Shown: positions 1 to 8,841, counted from the first letter of the stretch. The stretch is 64,000 bases of DNA from Candidatus Pantoea bituminis (GCF_018842675.1 NZ_JAGTWO010000004.1:3286001-3350000), one strand, 5' to 3'. Numbers and translations are program-made. The notes: generated from the letters alone by a model not told the origin.

Positions 1-877
1 TGCTTTTGATCTTTTCCAAAATGGTGAGAGCTTGTCGCGACAGGGGAACAAGATGTGGAGTTTTCATCTTGGAGCCACGCTGAGAGTGTTTAACTCCTTC
101 CAATAGTTTACGTTCTCCCGGAATCGTCCACATAGCTGTTTCAAAATCCACTTCTGTCCAACGGACAAAACGCAGTTCACTTGAACGGATGAAAACGAAC
201 AAAGTGAGTTTCACGGCCAACCTTGTTAACGGCCTGCCGGAGTAGTGATCAATGCAATGAAGTAGTTCAGGTATACGATTTAGTTCTAACGCAGCGCGAT
301 GTTGCCGCTTAGCTGTAGCAACCGCTCCAGCGATCTCTTGTGCGGGGTTGTAATCGATTAAACCGCTCTGCACGGCAAATCGCATAATTGCTGTTGTTTG
401 TTGTTGTAGACGTGCTGCCACCTAAAGACGTCCAGACATCTCTACGGCTTTGATAGGAATAAGTAAATCTCTGGTTTTTAGCTCAGCGATATTTCGCTTA
501 CCAATCGCATCAAAGAGATTATCTTCCAGACTCTTAAGAACACGACTACTATGCGACTCAGACCACCTTTGATTGCTGGCGTGCCAGTCTCTGGCAACAG
601 ATTCAAAAGTGATGACCTCTTTAGCCTGTTCTTCTTTTACAGCACGCTTATGTTCACAAGGATCAACACCGACATCAACAAGCCTCCTGGTCTCTTCTTT
701 CTTTTGACGAGCATCAGCCAGTGACGTTTCGGGGTAAACACCAAATGCCATTAAACGAAAGCGCCACTATTTGGAACCGTTAGGGTGTATCAACAAAAAC
801 ATACCATCGCCGTCTACTAGCGAGTATTCCTTTGCTTTAGGTTTTGCCGAACGCACCTTGGTATCAGTCAGGGCCAT
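1..877 (-). pseudogene. P4-type tyrosine integrase remnant (two in-frame stops, runs off left edge)
   Basis: One continuous frame starting at ATG 877 reads as a P4/CP4-type integrase: N-terminal MALTDTKVRSAKPK arm-binding domain, GVYPETSLADAR, then SGRL-VAARLQQQTTAIMRFAVQSGLIDYNP and FIRSSELRFVRW, which contains the first catalytic Arg. The frame is interrupted by TAG at 767-769, where the family usually has Tyr (SKYWRF), and by TAG at 422-424, where it usually has Glu (GRLEVAAR). About eight residues are also missing just before LMAFGVYP. The C-terminal catalytic part lies outside the window. These are substitutions plus a deletion, so this is a genuinely dead gene, unlike the homopolymer breaks elsewhere. 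The start lies 160 bp from the leuX-derived repeat at 1037-1075, as expected for an integrase beside its att site. It therefore belongs to an island extending to the left. Confidence 0.9.
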
Positions 878-997
878 GATGGTATCCCTTCCATAGACTC
901 GGTTCTATACTCACAAGCATGTTGATGTGGGGTAACTCAGATTGACGTCGGTTGACTGAAAAACGGGTAAAGCCTTGCTGGGACTGAATTCCAGGCA

Positions 998-1020
998 CAA
1001 AAAAGCCGCTCGTAAGCGAC
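998..1020 (-). terminator. Rho-independent terminator, probably the original leuX terminator
   Basis: On the minus strand a 6-bp stem (GTCGCT/AGCGGC, one GU pair) with a UACG loop is followed by six U. It sits 17 bp beyond the leuX 3'-end copy at 1037-1075, as expected for a tRNA terminator. I infer that insertion of the 1037-12964 island separated it from the functional leuX. Confidence 0.6.
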
Positions 1021-1036
1021 TTAATTTGCATTCTCG

Positions 1037-1075
1037 ATGGTGCCGAAGGCCGGACTCGAACCGGCACACCTTGCG
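1037..1075 (-). repeat. att direct repeat, distal copy (leuX 3' end)
   Basis: This 39-bp stretch is identical to 12926-12964, the last 38 bases of tRNA-Leu plus one base, and covers the T arm, acceptor 3' strand and CCA. Flanking bases differ at both ends. It marks the left boundary of the 1037-12964 island and also adjoins the P4-type island to its left. Confidence 0.92.
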
Positions 1076-1199
1076 ACAAACTATTTAAAATCTTCTGCGT
1101 AGGTAACTCGCAGATTTTTAACGATTAACTTAGTTTGAAGAATTACGGCATATCCCAAATGCGCATGAAAATGCCTGTGCAAATTAACACGGGGTTTTT

Positions 1200-2419
1200 A
1201 TGCAAATCAAGAAAGATTCCTACCTTGTTACCGATCCGTCTGGCGTTTGGATAGTCAGGATAGCCATTCCTCCATACATGAAGCATTTCTTCGATGGAAA
1301 GAGCTACTTCATACGCTCAACAGGGACGGGAGATATCAGGAAAGCAAGACTGTTTAGAGATAGTGTGGCTACGGAGTTTAATAGCCTTCGCGAGCAACTT
1401 AGACCTAAAGAACCTGGGTCACGAGTTGAGCAGATTCTTGGTGAACTTCGCCAGATCAGCGTGATTGCTAAAGATGCGCCCTCTCCTTTACTGAGCGTTC
1501 AAACACATGTCCAGACTTGCCCCTCTCTATTGAATATGCGTGACGTTTATCTCGTGCAATTCAGCGAGAAAAGAAAGCTGACCACACTGTCAAAAACTAA
1601 TAAGGCTGTTGAAGTACTGTTATCACATCTTAAAAAGCGGGACATTCAGCTTAGGGATATAAACCGTACTGTCGTGACGGGCTGGCTTGATATCCTGAAG
1701 ACTGAAAAAGCCCCACAGACGATACAAAACTACATCAGCGCTTTGGCTCAAATATGGGATCTCGCACGGAACCGTTATCACGATGCACCCCAAGATAATC
1801 CCTGGCGAGGTCATGGGCTGGAAGCGAAAAGCAGCAAAGTCAATTATGAGGTATTCACTCATATAGAACTGGCACAGGTGTTCGCTGAGTTTGACGGTGA
1901 TGCAGAGATGCAAGCTGTAACTTTGATCGGAATGTATAGCGGGATGCGGCTTAATGAGATCTGCTCCCTGAAAACAGACAATATAAAGACAATTGAAGAT
2001 GTGATGTGTTTTGATATTTTTGAAGGTAAGACTAAGGCAGCGTCACGCTTAGTTCCCGTTCACAGCCAAATAATTACACTTGTTGAATCATTGCATCAGA
2101 CGCCTCATAACGGCTTCTTATTCTATCGGGCATCCTTGATTAATCGTGCAGATGGTAAGCGCTCTACATGGCATACACAGCGTTTCACAAGGGCAAAGCG
2201 TAAAGCCTTGGGGAGTCAAGGACGGATCGGAAAGTGTTCCACAGCTTACGTCATGAGTTTGCTCAACAGCTTGATCGAGCACAAGTACCAGAGGATAGGA
2301 TCGCTTTACTTATGGGGCATGAGCGAGGGCGAACTGAGAGCTTCAAAACATATAGTAAACGAGGGAGAATCACAGAGCTGTCGAAGTATGTAGAAATGAT
2401 TAGTTTTCGCTTAGTGTAA
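1200..2419 (+). CDS. Tyrosine site-specific integrase (frame broken at 2231)
   Basis: Phage-type tyrosine recombinase, about 406 residues, expected to integrate and excise the island at leuX. Catalytic parts are visible: Arg in SGMRLNEICSL near residue 250, then H-x-x-R as HSLRHEF, His in LLMGHERG and the nucleophile Tyr in FKTYSK. The last three lie in a different frame from the first. The shift falls at the AAA run 2231-2233; one more A gives GRIGKVFHSLRHEF without a gap. This matches the single-base homopolymer losses across the window, so it may be a sequencing error. If real, the integrase would lose its His/Tyr half. The start lies 124 bp inside the distal att repeat. Confidence 0.85.
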
Positions 2420-2526
2420 ACAGCACTGTTATAACCACTTATCTTTTGGTTATGATTATATCCATTATGCGTTGTGCATACTCGTCTAAGGGATTCCACT
2501 AACTCCCTTTCAACATCACGTGCTTT

Positions 2527-2530
2527 GGAG
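2527..2530 (+). promoter_or_regulatory. Ribosome binding site deciding the TTG start at 2537
   Basis: GGAG lies 6 bases before TTG 2537. No comparable site precedes the upstream GTG at 2474. Confidence 0.55.
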
Positions 2531-2536
2531 CGGAAC

Positions 2537-3454
2537 TTGGCTATATTTGATTTATTTTCAAAAAGACAGAAAAGACTACGCGGCGAAGTCCCTGATGTAT
2601 ATCAGTATACAGAACTTCCTCAAAATTTCCGTGTTCAAGTTATTCATATAATTAGAGAGACAATAGGATATGATAACGGGCCCGGTTACCATGCAGGTGA
2701 TATCTATGATGCTATTCACAAAGCTTTATGCCGCGAATACGGGGTATTTTCGCTTAAAGAGCGTGCCCAAAATAATTCTCAAGCTATTTTCGACTTCTTT
2801 CTTAATGAAAAAAATCATGAAAGGTGTTTGGACGTCATAGAATTAAGTTTTAAATACATTCATCATGTTATACGAAAAGATTATTGGAAATATCAAGGTA
2901 ACCAACAGACCGCTGACAATGCTATTGATGAACTCAACATTAGATTCAAAGAAGCAGGGATAGGATATCAGTTTGAATCTGGAGAAATAGTTAAAGTGGA
3001 TTCGCAATTTATCCACTCTGATGTAGTTAAACCAATACTTCAAATAATTGGTAATAATATTGTATATCAAGGGGCTAATGATGAGTTCCTCTCAGCCCAT
3101 GAACATTATAGACATCAAAAGTACAAAGAGTGTCTTAATGACTGCCTGAAATCCTTTGAAAGCCTTATGAAAGCTATTCATACTAAGCGCGGATGGGAAT
3201 TCAATCAGACCGATACTGCCAAGAAACTAATTAATGGTTGTCTGGTGAATGGATTGATACCTGAATATATGCAGAATGAGTTCTCATCTTTGAGAATCTT
3301 ACTTGAAAGTGGTATTCCAACCATCAGGAATAAAGAAGGTGGCCATGGGCAAGGTCATGAAGTCACAACCGTACCTGAGCATCTGGCGAGTTATTCCCTT
3401 CATCTGACAGCGTCAACTTTGCTCTTTCTCGCGAAATGTGACGAAAATCTTTGA
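2537..3454 (+). CDS. AbiJ/STM4504-type protein with HEPN-like C-terminus (putative abortive infection)
   Basis: About 305 residues, resembling the STM4504/CBY_0614 family (AbiJ N-terminal domain type 4 plus a C-terminal helical domain). I recognise the opening LAIFDLFSKRQKRLRGEVPDVYQY and the C-terminal IRNKEGGHGQG. The latter fits the HEPN RNase pattern Rx4-6H, with Arg near residue 264 and His near 270. The frame is open from GTG 2474, but I prefer the TTG at 2537: it has a GGAG 6 bp upstream and matches where I recall family members starting. It sits alone after the integrase in a cargo position. The family is linked to abortive phage infection; activity here is inference. Confidence 0.75.
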   Translation: MAIFDLFSKRQKRLRGEVPDVYQYTELPQNFRVQVIHIIRETIGYDNGPGYHAGDIYDAIHKALCREYGVFSLKERAQNNSQAIFDFFLNEKNHERCLDVIELSFKYIHHVIRKDYWKYQGNQQTADNAIDELNIRFKEAGIGYQFESGEIVKVDSQFIHSDVVKPILQIIGNNIVYQGANDEFLSAHEHYRHQKYKECLNDCLKSFESLMKAIHTKRGWEFNQTDTAKKLINGCLVNGLIPEYMQNEFSSLRILLESGIPTIRNKEGGHGQGHEVTTVPEHLASYSLHLTASTLLFLAKCDENL

Positions 3455-3456
3455 TA

Positions 3457-3491
3457 TAAAAACCCCGAACAGCTTTTAGGCCGAACGGGGT
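3457..3491 (-). terminator. Terminator after the tape-measure gene
   Basis: Minus strand: ACCCCG pairs with CGGGGT across a 17-18 nt partly paired loop, followed by TTTTTA. It lies just past the stop codon at 3497 and ends the leftward transcript. Confidence 0.7.
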
Positions 3492-3496
3492 CACGG

Positions 3497-5691
3497 CTAA
3501 TTACCTCTGAGCAACGATGATGGACTGAATCCAGCATTATCACCTGCCCCTTGCCAACTACCTTGCAGACCCTGAGCAGACATCATCTGGAACTCGTGTT
3601 GCTGCTGAACAGCGTCAAGGGCCACTTTTTGGATAGAGCCGTCTGGCATGGTCACATTAAGCGCACCAGAGTTGACAATCTCCAGCTTAAGAGGTGCAAA
3701 GGTGATAGGTTTCTGTGCTGGAGGTAGGTAAGCAGCGCGATTTGCGATTTCTCCAGAGTATGCTGGATAGCCCGTAGCAGATGGCAAAGGTGATTGCTTA
3801 ACTGTACTAATAACACCATCAAGCCAGTTAAGACCTGTATCCACCCAGCTACCTTCAACCACGTTTCCACCGCGATTAGTTTTGGTGCCATCCCAGCCCA
3901 TAGCTTTGTGAAAAGCTGGAACCCATTGATCAAACACAAGATTACCGAGTTCTTTACCTAAGACAACGGCTGCTGCAATAGCAAAAGTTCGTCCTGCTGC
4001 TCCCATCACGCCACCGATTCCACCTAAGCCAGCCATCTGACCAACTTTAGAGATTCCCGCTAATGCGAGCTTACCTGCAACAACAGCGATCAACACGTCG
4101 AACCACTCGTTAAAGACGCCTGAGAGCCTCTGAAGGTTGCTCTGAGTAGATTTGTCGAGACCATTATAGAAGTCTGTCCAGTGCTCTGTTGCAAGCCCTG
4201 CATATCCAGAGAGGTTCATTGCTGCTTTATTAGAACCTTCTGCAAGGTCACTGATCCTGTCTGCAAGGTAGCCTACTCCATTGGCTGCTGGTGTTAATGC
4301 CACTCCGAGATTGTCAGCGGAGTCGGTCAGGGTAGCAAACAGTCTGACCATAGGCTTTTCCATCTGATCGAAGAAGTCACGTTTAGCAAATTGCATAGAA
4401 CCAGCCAGACGGCCCTGAGCTGCAATGATATTCTGCTGCGCCATAGTCTTCTGCTGGTCAGTTGGTTTCATAACCTTGAGGGCATCTGCTACGAATGCGC
4501 TACCGGGTACGGTCTTGTAGTATTCTTTTAGCTGGCTACTGTTCGTAAATCCGTGGAGCTTTTGCAGACCTTTGACCAGCGCTGGCGAGGCATTTACCAC
4601 CTGTAAAAATCCTGACCGAGGAGGTGCGCGGAGACGCTAATTTGTTGAAGCGCATAGTTGAGTCTGCCTACTGCTTGCGGATCCATACCTGTTGTATGCG
4701 AAAAAACGCTTTCGTTTTCAAATAGTTCGGCGATTTGATCATTTTTGAAGCTATCCGGCATGGTCATACGCATCTGAGCCATTTGCTCACGTGTCTGTAA
4801 CGGGTCTAAACCGTAGCTACGAGAAGTCTGATCCGCTTTCAAGGTCATGCGAGTATTTTCAGCTTCATCACCATATGCCGCCACGCCCATAGTGTGTGCC
4901 TGCTGGAATTTACCACCGATGGTGATTGATTCCTGAAGAAAATCCAGTGCTCTGTTTAGTGCAAAGAAGCCTGCTACAAGCCCACCTGCGGAGTCTGCAA
5001 GACGTGACAATCCATTAGCAGCATTAGACGCTTCGAGAGCCTGAATGCGCTGTGCTGCACGCTGCTGTGATGCTAAACGTTGAGTCTGAGAGAACTCATA
5101 GTTAAGAGTACGGAGATTTTGACGGAACCCACGCATATCACCAGCGGCAGTGGACTCCATTCTCAGACGTTCAAGGCGTGAACGGTACTGTGCAGCACGC
5201 TCAGCATCACGATTAACCATCTGACCGTAGAAGCCTGATGTCAATTGGCGTTGGTGGATATCCTCAATACGTTGACGAACGCTAACGCGAGATTGGCCCG
5301 ATCCCTGTCGAGGTAGCGGAGGTAATGGTGGTGCAGACCCACGGATTCGATATGCATCACGCATTGCTTTACCCACTTTACGGGCAGCGGCAAGACCTTC
5401 TGCCTCATAGCGGTTAAAGAGACCGCTGTTAGCCTGTCCGATAGCAAATCCACGTGACAGAGACTTGTTGATATTTTTTCCCGCAAGGGCAGCACGCTTC
5501 TCAATGTTTTTGAAAGTAGTGTTTAGAGCTGAGGAACGGTCTTTGGCAAAGGGGCGATTAAGTGATTTTTCAATGCGGTTAGCTATAGGCAGGATTTGCT
5601 TTTCCAGTTTTACCAGACCACGTAAGACATTTTCAGAAAAGCCCATTTGGATAACAAATTCATCTACGACTTGTTTATTTGATGCAGTCAT
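3497..5691 (-). CDS. Phage tail tape-measure-like protein (frame broken near 4605)
   Basis: Two overlapping frames (5691-4594 and 4600-3497) form one protein of about 730 residues. The junction is a run of five T (plus-strand A 4605-4609); a sixth T gives GQDFLQVVNASPALVKGL, a motif typical of the conserved core of tape-measure proteins. The N-terminal 240 residues are charged and helical, then come hydrophobic helices (LVAGFFALNRALDFL) and, near residues 540-600, a Gly/Ala-rich membrane-like stretch. In tailed phages such proteins set tail length and enter the host membrane. At this size a tail would be short. No other recognisable tail, baseplate or head gene is present. The break is probably an under-called homopolymer; programmed -1 slippage on TTTTT is possible but would be atypical inside a tape measure. 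Confidence 0.65.
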
Positions 5692-5724
5692 TCATGTTTC
5701 TCGCCTTTAATTAGGAGATATATA

Positions 5725-5759
5725 AAGAAAAGGCCCACGACAATTAAGCGCGAGCCTTT
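5725..5759 (-). terminator. Terminator between the 264-aa gene and the tape-measure gene
   Basis: Minus strand: an imperfect stem (AAAGGCTCGCGC with GTCGTGGGCCTTT, loop TTAATT) is followed by a TTTT tract. It lies 16 bp after the 264-aa gene, so part of its transcript should stop before the tape-measure gene. Confidence 0.6.
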
Positions 5760-5774
5760 AAAGGGTCTTGATTG

Positions 5775-6566
5775 TTACTTTTTAACAGAAGATCTCTTAA
5801 CCGCATCTGAGACCAGCTGCTCGAAAGTTGGAATAGCTGCAAGTTGCTCACGAGCGGATTTCTTCGCATTGGTGAGTGCGAGTGCGGCTGCATTACGTTT
5901 GGTAAGAAGTCGCTTCAATTGATATTCATACTCATTTTTTGAATACTCCAAGGCAAGGTCGCTGTTGGCATATTCAAGGAGATTCTTAACGCTATTAGGA
6001 ATAAATACCAGAGTAGAACTTCCCTGAGCGGGAGCAAGGCCCCCGTTAACGATCTGTAGAGATCCACCGTTGCTACGACGCTCGACCAGCTTGTAGCCTT
6101 CAATATCGAAATGACCACTCTTTAACATCTCGTTGAAATGGAAATCGCCACTGGAGAAACGCGTTTTAACGTCAGGGTGCTTTAAGTGGTATGCATATTC
6201 TGCTTGAAGCTTCGCTCGGAACGATAATTCGTGATCTTCGAAATCCGTCACTGCATCACACGCTGCTTCATGAGATTCAGTGAGCCTTAGAATTATAGGC
6301 GTCCAGTATTGTTCAAGAAATTGACGCTTCTGAGAAGGATAAAGATTCTCAAAAGTAGACTCATTATCTGCTTCGTCAATAATCGCTTGTCTATCGAGCT
6401 GGTCACGAAGCTGTTGGGCTTCCTGTTCAAATCGGTCTACCAGTTCTGCATCGGAATCACTAAGCTGGTGGGCTTTGAGAGTAATTTTAGTAGCGCGGTT
6501 GAGATCTTGTGATTCAACATTGTAATTCTGTACGTCTGGATGTGGTGCACAGTTAGTAGTAGTCAT
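5775..6566 (-). CDS. Hypothetical island protein, 263 aa
   Basis: Not recognised. A soluble, mostly helical, charged protein of about 263 residues that ends in a basic tail (KRSSVKK). A central low-charge patch (NGGSLQIVNGGLAPAQGSS) is flanked by long helices rich in Glu, Lys and Leu. The frame is open back to 6614, but I chose ATG 6566 because it starts 8 bp after the stop of the upstream 97-aa gene. It lies directly upstream of the tape-measure gene, where tailed phages encode tail tube or assembly proteins. No sequence signature supports either role. Confidence 0.6.
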   Translation of the reverse strand: MTTTNCAPHPDVQNYNVESQDLNRATKITLKAHQLSDSDAELVDRFEQEAQQLRDQLDRQAIIDEADNESTFENLYPSQKRQFLEQYWTPIILRLTESHEAACDAVTDFEDHELSFRAKLQAEYAYHLKHPDVKTRFSSGDFHFNEMLKSGHFDIEGYKLVERRSNGGSLQIVNGGLAPAQGSSTLVFIPNSVKNLLEYANSDLALEYSKNEYEYQLKRLLTKRNAAALALTNAKKSAREQLAAIPTFEQLVSDAVKRSSVKK

Positions 6567-6576
6567 TATTTTTGCC

Positions 6577-6870
6577 TTAGTGCTGCACAGCAGCGTTTGC
6601 GGGGATTTGGACACGAGGTGTGGAAATTAAATCACGGAGCATCACATCCATCTTTTTTCGTGTCTCTGAGTAGAGAGTCTCTGCCATTTCCTGTGCTTCA
6701 ACTGGTGAATAACGCATCATCAAAAAGCAATCTGAAAAGGCGTTAATTAGTTCTTCTGGGCGTTTATATACACAACTGAGAACTTGCGATGCTGAGCCAT
6801 TTCCAAGGTCAATCACGAAACCTTTTTTCAGGTCTCGCGGATCTCGCCACTGAATGATATTTGCGTTCAT
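6577..6870 (-). CDS. Hypothetical island protein, 97 aa (tail-chaperone position)
   Basis: Not recognised. 97 residues beginning MNANIIQWRDPRDLKKGFVIDLGN, with two amphipathic helices (PEELINAFSDCFLMMRY and VEAQEMAETLYSETRKKMDVML). Size and position, two genes upstream of a tape-measure protein, would suit a tail assembly chaperone, but that is context only. Its ATG overlaps the stop of a possible small membrane ORF upstream (ATGA), and it is followed 8 bp later by the next gene, so these genes form one leftward operon. Confidence 0.55.
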   Translation of the reverse strand: MNANIIQWRDPRDLKKGFVIDLGNGSASQVLSCVYKRPEELINAFSDCFLMMRYSPVEAQEMAETLYSETRKKMDVMLRDLISTPRVQIPANAAVQH

Positions 6871-6965
6871 TGGGCCACCTCATGATGCTTTACATAGAGC
6901 GTGTCAATGTGACAGAGGGTCACTGTGATAAAGGTCGTAGTCAAAACGTAAATTGCTGGAATCAT
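6867..6965 (-). CDS. Possible small single-pass membrane protein, 32 aa
   Basis: ATG 6965 has an AAGG about 9 bp upstream and opens a 32-residue frame with one hydrophobic segment (IPAIYVLTTTFITVTLC). The stop overlaps the ATG of the 97-aa gene as ATGA, a classic coupling arrangement. The frame is open further upstream to 7031, with more hydrophobic residues and no ATG, so the true start may be a TTG near 7004. It is short and unmatched, hence low confidence. Confidence 0.35.
   Translation of the reverse strand: MIPAIYVLTTTFITVTLCHIDTLYVKHHEVAQ
6904..6928. promoter_or_regulatory. Imperfect inverted repeat, operator-like
   Basis: Two 10-bp arms (TCAATGTGAC and GTCACTGTGA) match at 8 of 10 positions around a 5-bp spacer. 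It lies inside the putative small membrane ORF, so a binding site is only a suggestion. Confidence 0.25.
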
Positions 6966-7295
6966 TGCGGGATGCCTTATTGTCAGATAAAAAAATGTCG
7001 CCAACCCGATGATCAGGACGACGACGAATATTCAGGAACGAATACAATCTCTGCAAAGACTACTTAACCGCACCCCGCAAAGGACGGAGTAGTTTTGCAC
7101 CTGCGCTGAGAGCCACTGGAGAGAGATGGAAGCCGACAGGATTTTGACTAAGAGACCGATAAAGAACTCTTTGCAGAGAGAATAAAAAACACAGGAGGAG
7201 ATTTGAAAGGGTTGTTTGGAACATTCAGTAAACATCGAGGTATATAATTAATTTAACACTTTTGTAACAATTAGTCAACCCTTTATTAACGTGGC
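6966..7295. other. Non-coding stretch upstream of the leftward block
   Basis: 330 bp between the leftward operon and the rightward secreted-protein gene. Both strands contain short frames but none with a convincing start or composition. It should hold the divergent promoters. I see no clear sigma-70 pair. Confidence 0.4.
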
Positions 7296-7370
7296 ATGAG
7301 TAAAAAAGCTAATGTGTTGCAGCTTAATGCCGATACCAGTAACTGTGAAAAACCTATCGTTAAGGAATAA
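7296..7370 (+). CDS. Possible 24-aa upstream peptide
   Basis: An ATG-to-TAA frame of 24 codons ends 3 bp before the GTG start of the secreted-protein gene and contains that gene's AAGGA ribosome binding site. It has no good ribosome binding site of its own. It could be a translationally coupled leader or chance. Confidence 0.25.
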   Translation: MSKKANVLQLNADTSNCEKPIVKE

Positions 7371-7373
7371 GCA

Positions 7374-7694
7374 GTGAGAAAAATCACAGTTATTTTGGCA
7401 TCAGCAATTTTATTTACTGGTGCTGCACACGCTTTTGGTGAAGGGCCAGAAGAGTTGCAAGAAAAGGCTGCGCGTGTACTCGCTCAGGAAATTGGAATGA
7501 GTCGTGACCAGATAAACGAACTGAAGGGTATTATTGCTAAAAATGCTCCGGTTGGTGACCTGAATAAATGCTCTGATTACGGCTATCTGATGGGAAAGAA
7601 CATGGGTGAGCAGATGCCCTCCCTGTCTGAAAAGTCGACCGATGCAATGCAAGATTTCGCTACATGGGGCTGTGTTGTTAAAAACAAGAGCTGA
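7374..7694 (+). CDS. Small secreted hypothetical protein, 106 aa
   Basis: Not recognised. It starts at GTG 7374, chosen because AAGGA sits 7 bp upstream and because the frame opens with a clean Sec signal peptide (MRKITVILASAILFTGAAHA, cleavage after AHA). The mature part of about 86 residues is soluble and acidic to neutral, with two Cys (KCSDYG and WGCVV) able to form one disulphide in the periplasm. It is the only rightward gene within the leftward block and so may be cargo expressed from its own promoter. Confidence 0.65.
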   Translation: MRKITVILASAILFTGAAHAFGEGPEELQEKAARVLAQEIGMSRDQINELKGIIAKNAPVGDLNKCSDYGYLMGKNMGEQMPSLSEKSTDAMQDFATWGCVVKNKS

Positions 7695-7702
7695 TTTACT
7701 CT

Positions 7703-7909
7703 TCAGCAAAGTGATATTGGCAAACTGCTGATTCCTATCTTGTCACCTGTTGAGTTTTGATAGAAATGCTCAGGCTCAGTCGGTAACGCACGAAATCGAT
7801 CAGCAGTTGCTTTCACATCACGGAATGCTTGTTGGCGTTTAATCTCTCTCTGACGATCCTGTTCGGATAGTCGTCTGTTATAGAGAACTTCAGATCTATG
7901 GATCTTCAT
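7703..7909 (-). CDS. Small basic hypothetical protein, 68 aa
   Basis: Not recognised. ATG 7909 is preceded by GAGAGG at proper spacing, so I prefer it to the upstream Met at 8059. The protein opens MKIHRSEVLYNRRLSEQDRQREIKRQQAF, a strongly charged helix rich in Arg, Gln and Glu, and ends in a short non-helical tail. It converges on the secreted-protein gene with an 8-bp gap. Helical basic proteins of this size are often DNA- or partner-binding accessory proteins of mobile elements, but nothing specific shows that here. Confidence 0.5.
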   Translation of the reverse strand: MKIHRSEVLYNRRLSEQDRQREIKRQQAFRDVKATADRFRALPTEPEHFYQNSTGDKIGISSLPISLC

Positions 7910-8156
7910 GGTGACCTCTCTGTCAGGATCTTTTTTCAAAAATTTGGAGGGGGAATAAAACTGGTGAGGATTGCTGGTGGGGGAATATCTGTAGGATTTT
8001 GTTGAAGTCAGGCTCTCGGTGCTTAGACGGGTCAGACTTACGATCAGATTTTTATGCAAAAGTTAAAATATCAATAACCACATGATATTTATAGATATTT
8101 TTAGTTATCTGGTCGGAACTGTCACAATGAAATGAAGAACAAACCAGAGATAGCTA

Positions 8157-8774
8157 TCAGGCCAATGTTTTCAGAACTTTGTTTACCAGCCCCACAGAGC
8201 ATCCTGAAAGCTGTGCGAGTTCCTTCTGTGACATGTTTGGGAACTTCTTACGGTTAACCAGTATCTTTGAACGTAGTGCTGTATCTGCTGCCCTGCCCTT
8301 GTACAGACCTGCCTCTTTAGCTTTCGCTATTCCCTGTAGCTGACGCTGTTTACGCTTCTCGTAGTCTTCGCGGGCCATCGTAGCAAGTATCTCAACCAAC
8401 ATCTGATTGATAGCCTTAAGGATACCGTCTGTAACAACGTTTCCAGTTTGCATGTTCATATAGCTGGTGGGTACATCAGCAATCACAAGTCTGAGTCCAC
8501 GTTCAGTGAGCAACATCTTCAGTTGTTCCCACTCTTCAGCCGAAAGGCGTGTTAAGCGGTCTGTAGACTCGACCAGCAAGACGTCATTCTTACGGGCATC
8601 CTTGAGCAGTCTGTTCAGTTCAGGACGCTGTAACGATGCTCCTGAAGCGTTATCGACGTATTCAGCGATGATATTCAGCCCATGATCAGCAGCAAACTGA
8701 AGCATCGACTCACGAGCACGATTAGCATCTTGTTCGTCTGTACTGGCTCTTAGGTAAAGCAGCGTATCCATCAT
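8157..8774 (-). CDS. Serine recombinase (resolvase/invertase family)
   Basis: 205 residues. The N-terminal catalytic domain has YLRASTDEQDA, with the nucleophilic Ser near residue 11, followed by GASLQRPELNRLLKDAR and VESTDRLTRLSAEEWEQL. A long E helix follows, then a C-terminal helix-turn-helix (MSQKELAQLSGCSVGLVNKVL). The domain order and length suit a resolvase/invertase (Tn3 resolvase, Gin/Hin type). It starts at tandem ATG codons with AAGG 7 bp upstream. Clustered repeats in its upstream region are candidate binding sites. In a plasmid-like element a resolvase would separate multimers; as an invertase it would flip DNA, but I found no obvious flanking inverted pair. Confidence 0.9.
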   Translation of the reverse strand: MMDTLLYLRASTDEQDANRARESMLQFAADHGLNIIAEYVDNASGASLQRPELNRLLKDARKNDVLLVESTDRLTRLSAEEWEQLKMLLTERGLRLVIADVPTSYMNMQTGNVVTDGILKAINQMLVEILATMAREDYEKRKQRQLQGIAKAKEAGLYKGRAADTALRSKILVNRKKFPNMSQKELAQLSGCSVGLVNKVLKTLA

Positions 8775-8787
8775 GTTCAGCCTTGGT

Positions 8788-8841
8788 ATTCACGATAAGT
8801 TAATTTATTAGACTATACGTGAATAGTTCATGATAAGTCAA
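8788..8841. promoter_or_regulatory. Clustered repeats upstream of the serine recombinase (res-like)
   Basis: Three related motifs: 8788-8803 and 8826-8841 as direct copies (13 of 16 matches) and an inverted copy at about 8811-8823. The second and third form an inverted pair around TAG. This arrangement suits recombinase binding or autoregulation. Confidence 0.4.

Noticed and set aside
864..1079. 71-aa open frame on the minus strand
   Set aside because: It runs through the leuX repeat and terminator; no ribosome binding site and no protein-like composition.
4594..4620. Programmed -1 frameshift in the tape-measure gene
   Set aside because: The site is only TTTTT before an AC, not a full slippery heptamer. 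The same kind of single-base loss occurs in unrelated genes throughout, so an under-called run is simpler.
7032..7235. 67-aa minus-strand frame upstream of the tail-type operon
   Set aside because: No ribosome binding site and a mixed Cys/Ser composition; a TGA separates it from the hydrophobic frame below.
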